Shown: positions 60,555-64,000 of the stretch, piece by piece
Layout of the letters: each line of letters begins with the position of its first letter
Numbering within the stretch: position 1 is the stretch's first letter
Assembly: GCF_005845365.1 (NCBI RefSeq)
Contig: NZ_CP040509.1
Coordinates: 1,334,705 to 1,398,704 of the forward strand
Direction of reading: 5' to 3'
DNA length: 64,000 nt
Source of the DNA: Rhodoluna limnophila
GTDB lineage: Bacteria; Actinomycetota; Actinomycetes; Actinomycetales; Microbacteriaceae
Notes under the pieces: generated by a model
The model's database searches: none
What the model saw: only the letters and a program-made list of their open reading frames with translations
What the model was told of the DNA's origin: nothing
Position numbers and translations under genes: made by a program

Positions 60555-61193
60555 TCAGACTAGCGTAGTTCGTACCACGGTAGTCGGCTCGGCGAGGTGC
60601 TGGCCACCTGTTACCAAGATCTCAAATCCGGCTATTTTTAGCTTTTTCTGTAGGGATTTAGACTCTTCGATCTCATCAGCTGCTTTCGAGCCCTTTAGAG
60701 CAATGATCTCGCCGCCGTTTCGGGTTAGTGGAACGGTCATCCGAAGCAATTTTGGCAAAGCCGAAACAGCGCGAGCTGTAACAATATCGAATGCTTCGCC
60801 AACTTCTTCAGCACGAGCACGGATTACCCGCACATTGGTTAGACCAAGTTCTTCAACCTGCTGCTTTAGCCAGTTAGAACGACGCTCCATTGGCTCAATA
60901 AGCACAAATTCGGCATCCGGCTGGGCTATTGCCATCGGAATACCTGGCAAACCAGCCCCAGATCCAACGTCGGCGACTTTCTTGCCTGCAGGCACTAGTT
61001 CAGCAACCACAGCAGAATTCAGGATGTGACGTGACCAAAGCTTTGGCATTTCACGCGGACCCAATAGGCCAAGTTCATCGCCATCGCGGACCAACGCTGC
61101 CGCATAACCGCGCGCTTTATCAATACCGGCACCAAAAATCGAGGCGGCTATCGCAGGTTCGGCCTCTGGTGTGAAGTCTGGCGTTTCACTCAT
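60555..61193 (-). CDS. rsmG: 16S rRNA G527 methyltransferase
   Basis: Methylates N7 of G527 in 16S rRNA; loss gives low-level streptomycin resistance. 212 residues. SAM motif VADVGSGAGLPGIPMAI near 78 and the preceding WSRHILNSAVVAELVP are typical of RsmG/GidB; TARAVSALPKLLRM follows. I use ATG 61193; an upstream methionine at 61217 would lie within the terminator of the preceding operon. Confidence 0.94.
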   Translation of the reverse strand: MSETPDFTPEAEPAIAASIFGAGIDKARGYAAALVRDGDELGLLGPREMPKLWSRHILNSAVVAELVPAGKKVADVGSGAGLPGIPMAIAQPDAEFVLIEPMERRSNWLKQQVEELGLTNVRVIRARAEEVGEAFDIVTARAVSALPKLLRMTVPLTRNGGEIIALKGSKAADEIEESKSLQKKLKIAGFEILVTGGQHLAEPTTVVRTTLV

Positions 61194-61207
61194 AAATTCA
61201 TCTTTCC

Positions 61208-61243
61208 AAAAAAACATCAGGTCGGGGAGTTCCCGACCTGATG
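61208..61243 (-). terminator. Terminator of the rpmH-rnpA-yidD-yidC-jag operon
   Basis: Perfect 12-bp stem CATCAGGTCGGG / CCCGACCTGATG (61215-61243) with a 5-nt loop; on the minus strand followed by seven T (61214-61208). It ends only 15 nt before the rsmG start codon. Confidence 0.93.
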
Positions 61244-61248
61244 TTGAT

Positions 61249-61368
61249 AACTGCTACCAATGTTTCACGCGAGGCCCGAGCGTGGCGAAGCTGTGCTGAG
61301 ACACGCTGGCCGAAACTTGGACGAGTAACTTGTTACCAATGTTTCACGTGAAACATGACGAGTAACTT
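61249..61368. repeat. Short direct repeats around a degenerate and a perfect parS
   Basis: CTACCAATGTTTCACG(C/T)GA occurs at 61254-61272 and, as TTACCAATGTTTCACGTGA, at 61333-61351. The first copy keeps only the left half of parS (TGTTTCACGCGAGGCC). GACGAGTAACTT occurs at 61320-61331 and again at 61357-61368, where it overlaps the jag stop codon. The pattern suggests a local duplication that made or destroyed a parS copy. Confidence 0.7.
61340..61355. promoter_or_regulatory. parS centromere site 4
   Basis: TGTTTCACGTGAAACA, perfect match to the consensus, between jag and the operon terminator. Confidence 0.97.
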
Positions 61369-61873
61369 ACTCGGCGATAGCCGGCTTAATTACGATGTGA
61401 CGGTCGCGACCCTCGCCCTCAGACTCAGACACTAGGCCTGCCTCTGAAATGATGTCGTGCACAATCTTGCGCTCATAAGAAGACATTGGCTTCATAGGAA
61501 CGGTCTCGCCGGTGTCTTTTACCTTGGCAATCAGCTTGTTCACGATGCGAGTTAGCTCGTCAACGCGAGCCTGGCGCGAGCCACCAACATCAAGGATCAA
61601 ACGGCTGAAGCTGTTGGTCTTTACCTGAACGGCAAGGCGGGTCAGCTCCTGCAGCGCTTCAACAGTCTCTGGGTCAGAAATTACTCGCAGGTTGCTTTCG
61701 CCACCCGCTGTAATTTCTAGGTAAGCGCGGCCCTGACGTACATCTATTTCAATGTCTCCATCAAGATCGAAAATGTCGAGCAGTTCCTCTAGGTAGTCAG
61801 CGGCAATGTCGCCTTCTTCCTCAAGGGCCTTTACCGACGACTCTTCGTTTGGCTTTAGTTCTTCAGTGGTCAT
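61367..61873 (-). CDS. jag: Jag/KhpB-type R3H RNA-binding protein
   Basis: 168 residues: an acidic N terminus with no full Jag-N domain, a KH-like domain (SRLILDVGGSRQARVDELTR region) and a C-terminal R3H motif with MSSYERKIVHDIISE...GRDRHIVI. Such proteins, alone or with KhpA, bind small RNAs and mRNAs and affect cell division and shape. Located directly after yidC (5 nt), as in nearly all Gram-positive bacteria. Confidence 0.92.
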   Translation of the reverse strand: MTTEELKPNEESSVKALEEEGDIAADYLEELLDIFDLDGDIEIDVRQGRAYLEITAGGESNLRVISDPETVEALQELTRLAVQVKTNSFSRLILDVGGSRQARVDELTRIVNKLIAKVKDTGETVPMKPMSSYERKIVHDIISEAGLVSESEGEGRDRHIVIKPAIAE

Positions 61874-61878
61874 AGTTA

Positions 61879-62874
61879 TTACTTCTTACCCTTGTTGGTA
61901 GGCGCACTCTTGCTCGGTGCCGCCTTCTTGGTAGTTGGAGTGGTTGTGGACTTCTTGGCACGCGTCTTGCTAGCTGGCTGAGTGCGCTGGCGAGGCTTCT
62001 CTTCTTCGACAACCTCGGCTACTGCTTCAGCCTTAGGCAGCTTGCCCTTCTTGGCCAAGCGCTCCTCGCGGGCCTTGTGAGCAACTGAGCCAGGGGTAGG
62101 CATGTTACGAATCACGATGAACTGCTGGCCCATGGTCCAGAAGTTCGATGCTAGCCAGTAGAACATAACGCCCAGTGGGAACGAGATACCCGAGATCATG
62201 AAGATCAATGGGAATACGTACAACATGATTTTCTGAGTCTGCATGTACTGAGAGTTCATCACGTCAGGGTTCTGGTTCTTAGACATGATCTGCTTCTGGG
62301 TGATGTACTGCGTAGCGGTCATCACAAGGATCATGACGGCAGCCAAGATCTTTACCTCAAGCAGAGAGCTGCTCAAGAACGTGTCTTTTAGGGGAGCACC
62401 GAACAGGGTTGCCTGGGCAAACTGGTTGGATAGCTCAAGGTTCATAAGGCCTACACCGGCGTTGCCAGTGTTGATTGAATTCTGAGCATCATTCAGTACA
62501 AAGAACAAGCCCGAGAAGATCGGCATCTGAATCAAAAGCGGCAAACATGAGCTCAATGGGTTTGAGCCAGTGCGCTTGTACAGCTCCATCTGCTCTTTAG
62601 CCATCTTCTCGCGTGACTCGCGGTCAGTCTTGCCCTTGTACTTCTTTTGCAGCTTCTGCAATTCTGGCTGCGCGTTCATCATGTTGCGCTGGCTCTTGAT
62701 TTGCTTTACAAACACTGGGATAAGTGCAGCACGAACCACAACGGTCAAACCGATGATGGATAGCACCCAGGTAATACCTTGGGTGGCGCCCATGCCAAGT
62801 GAAGTGAACAGTGTGTGTGAGGCAACAAGAATGAGCTCAATTACCCACTTGATTGGCCATAAAAGATCTGGCAT
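61879..62874 (-). CDS. yidC: Membrane protein insertase YidC
   Basis: 331 residues with five helices; inserts membrane proteins with or without Sec. Typical: SLGMGATQGITWVLSIIGLTVVVRAALIP, the coiled cytoplasmic loop MMNAQPELQKLQKKYKGKTD (cited in part), NPLSSCLPLLIQMPIFSGLFF and GVMFYWLASNFWTMGQQ. The arginine in the hydrophilic groove is in VVRAALIP. A basic, Lys/Ala-rich tail of about 60 residues ends the protein and could contact ribosomes. The small upstream gene yidD lies 3 nt away. Confidence 0.95.
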   Translation of the reverse strand: MPDLLWPIKWVIELILVASHTLFTSLGMGATQGITWVLSIIGLTVVVRAALIPVFVKQIKSQRNMMNAQPELQKLQKKYKGKTDRESREKMAKEQMELYKRTGSNPLSSCLPLLIQMPIFSGLFFVLNDAQNSINTGNAGVGLMNLELSNQFAQATLFGAPLKDTFLSSSLLEVKILAAVMILVMTATQYITQKQIMSKNQNPDVMNSQYMQTQKIMLYVFPLIFMISGISFPLGVMFYWLASNFWTMGQQFIVIRNMPTPGSVAHKAREERLAKKGKLPKAEAVAEVVEEEKPRQRTQPASKTRAKKSTTTPTTKKAAPSKSAPTNKGKK

Positions 62875-62877
62875 TTA

Positions 62878-63180
62878 CTAACCCTTCTTAAGGTTTGGTA
62901 CTACAAAGCCGTTTTCAGTTACCCGAAACCGGCCGGAGCCTGGTTTTACCTCGTCGACGCCACCTTGCGACCACGGGTTGCAGCGCAAAATTCTCAGAAC
63001 CGTTAGAACAGATCCGAAAACCACGCCGCGCTGCTGGATTTGCCCCAAACCGTACGCCGAGCAAGTCGGGTAATACCGACAGACATCTCCATAAAGCGGA
63101 GAAATCACTTTGCGATAGGCCTTGATAAGCAAAACCAGAAAGTTTCTTGGTGCCAACCAAATCCGAATTACAAGATTCAT
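62878..63180 (-). CDS. yidD: Membrane protein insertion efficiency factor YidD
   Basis: 100 residues. Conserved core [28 protein letters not shown] with three cysteines (cited in part as YYPTCSAYG) followed by [14 protein letters not shown]. An amphipathic N-terminal helix would lie on the membrane. It overlaps rnpA by 4 nt and precedes yidC, the usual order. Confidence 0.94.
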   Translation of the reverse strand: MNLVIRIWLAPRNFLVLLIKAYRKVISPLYGDVCRYYPTCSAYGLGQIQQRGVVFGSVLTVLRILRCNPWSQGGVDEVKPGSGRFRVTENGFVVPNLKKG

Positions 63181-63527
63181 GACTTGGCCGTCTTATGTAC
63201 CGCTGTATAAAACGCGGTTTTAAGTTCTTCTCGAAGTTTATTCCAGTCCAGCTCTGCCGCACCGGGTAGGGCACGCACAACCACTGTCATTTGGCTGTCT
63301 ACTTCTTTTAGTAATTCCCGAGCAATTTCGCGCATTCGGCGCTTGACCAGGTTTCTTTTTACCGCGCCACCTACCGTCTTTGCCACCACAAAGCCAAAGC
63401 GGGCCTGAGGCAATGCCTCATCCCGCTTTAGATAGATAACTAGATGGTCTGAACCAACCTTGCGACCAGTTTTCATGGTCATACGAAAATCGTCTGCCTT
63501 GAGCAGACGGTTTTCGCGGGCCAACAT
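63177..63527 (-). CDS. rnpA: Ribonuclease P protein component
   Basis: 116 residues. The RNR motif is visible in [17 protein letters not shown] near residue 57, and [16 protein letters not shown] in front of it. Protein subunit that helps the RNase P RNA mature tRNA 5' ends. Follows rpmH after 47 nt; the 63528-63574 gap shows no hairpin strong enough to call. Confidence 0.95.
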   Translation of the reverse strand: MLARENRLLKADDFRMTMKTGRKVGSDHLVIYLKRDEALPQARFGFVVAKTVGGAVKRNLVKRRMREIARELLKEVDSQMTVVVRALPGAAELDWNKLREELKTAFYTAVHKTAKS

Positions 63528-63574
63528 CTGTTGACTACCGAGGCTTGGCGACCGGTTAGGGCAGTGAGCCCGGA

Positions 63575-63712
63575 CTAAGCAGAAAGCTCTGAACGGCCCT
63601 TGCGACGACGAGCGGCCAAGATAGCGCGGCCGGCGCGGGTCTGCATGCGTAGACGGAAACCGTGGGTCTTTGCACGACGACGGTTGTTCGGCTGGAAAGT
63701 ACGCTTCGACAT
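63575..63712 (-). CDS. rpmH: 50S ribosomal protein L34
   Basis: 45 residues: [20 protein letters not shown] then [18 protein letters not shown] and SELSA. Complete and typical; found by translating the gap upstream of rnpA. GGAGAAG precedes the ATG. First gene of rpmH-rnpA-yidD-yidC-jag, usually divergent from dnaA in actinobacteria. Confidence 0.97.
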   Translation of the reverse strand: MSKRTFQPNNRRRAKTHGFRLRMQTRAGRAILAARRRKGRSELSA

Positions 63713-63767
63713 GGATTCTTCTCCGTTTTTGGATCTTGCAAGTTTGGGTTGGAACGTTTGCGTTCGT

Positions 63768-63781
63768 GTTGGTTAACCAAC
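63768..63781. promoter_or_regulatory. Palindrome in the rpmH leader
   Basis: GTTGGTTAACCAAC, a perfect 14-bp palindrome about 56 nt upstream of the rpmH start, between the predicted transcription start and the ribosome-binding site. Possible operator; no regulator recognised. Confidence 0.4.
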
Positions 63782-63814
63782 TAATTAGCGTTCCAGATGC
63801 AGAGCAACCTGTTA

Positions 63815-63844
63815 AACCTACGCCAAATAACTAGATCTGGTCAA
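63815..63844 (-). promoter_or_regulatory. Likely rpmH promoter
   Basis: On the minus strand TTGACC (63844-63839), 18 nt, TAGGTT (63820-63815). The predicted start would give a leader of about 95 nt. Confidence 0.5.
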
Positions 63845-64000
63845 GTTTTTAGGCCTGATTAATGAAAAACACAAAAGTCTTACACAAAGATTCAAAAATT
63901 ATTGGATTCGACACACCGTGTTAATTTGCTTTTTAAGGTCGGTATTGAGTTGAATCAATACTCGGACATATCCACAGGATGCCGTCATCGGGGGATGCGG
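63845..64000. other. AT-rich intergenic DNA, probably upstream of dnaA
   Basis: No gene is visible. The stretch is AT-rich and contains one near-perfect DnaA box ATATCCACA (63968-63976, 8 of 9). By synteny dnaA should start beyond the window, reading rightward, with oriC around or behind it. Confidence 0.5.

Noticed and set aside
61261..61276. Fifth parS site
   Set aside because: Only the left half matches; the right half GCGAGGCC has lost the palindrome, so it is described as a degenerate copy.
1..64000. tRNA genes, rRNA, CRISPR arrays, insertion sequences
   Set aside because: No cloverleaf, array of spaced repeats, transposase gene or terminal inverted repeat was seen in any gap; gaps are mostly short.

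Overview
The window is chromosomal DNA from a small-genome high-GC Gram-positive bacterium, most likely a Microbacteriaceae-type actinobacterium; a freshwater Rhodoluna/Aquiluna-like lineage is my guess, not something shown. Support comes from the dnaK-grpE-dnaJ-hspR-clpB operon with HspR operators, the cluster pcnA-NUDIX-murJ-trxB-trxA...parB-parA-rsmG-jag-yidC-yidD-rnpA-rpmH that lies next to dnaA/oriC in actinobacteria, the Cys-less ribosomal proteins L33/S14 and a single-Cys L28, and many genes with a TANNNT box at a fixed 6-nt distance from the start codon (leaderless mRNAs). dnaA and oriC should lie just beyond base 64000. Most housekeeping genes are on the minus strand, i.e. on the leading strand of a fork moving from right to left.

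Layout: 1-2.5 kb, end of a sugar ABC transporter and an EamA permease. 2.6-12.5 kb, purA, a VapBC-type toxin-antitoxin pair, an rRNA/tRNA methyltransferase, an ArsB/NhaD-type antiporter, HAD phosphatase, MFS permease, pyrE, VOC protein, exonuclease III, AlkD-like glycosylase and a reduced soluble CASTOR-like protein. 12.5-18.6 kb, the heat-shock operon with two HAIR sites. 18.7-29.6 kb, a secreted protein, UMF1 permease, BlaI/M56 pair, dcd, MMPL exporter, PIF1-like helicase, CopD/CtaG fusion, ICMT-like protein and hup. 29.8-33.8 kb, rpmB-rpmG-rpsN and a znuACB-zur operon behind a Zur box. 33.8-39.3 kb, a secreted RCC1-repeat protein divergent from a two-component system. 39.4-42.9 kb, a 2-oxoacid dehydrogenase (E1 alpha, E1 beta, E2). 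42.9-47 kb, holin-like protein, lipase-like hydrolase with a WXG-like partner, purB and two small membrane proteins. 47-50.6 kb, rpsF-ssb-rpsR-rplI and dnaB, separated by a DnaA-box cluster. 50.7-64 kb, the origin-proximal cluster with four parS sites.

No tRNA, rRNA, insertion sequence, prophage or CRISPR array was seen. The observations most worth a second look are the leaderless start rule, the DnaA-box cluster between dnaB and rplI, a small ORF upstream of parA that carries parS as VSRET, the CASTOR-like protein that has lost its membrane part and second Rossmann domain, and the RCC1 protein with paired cysteines in every repeat beside an orphan-looking two-component system.
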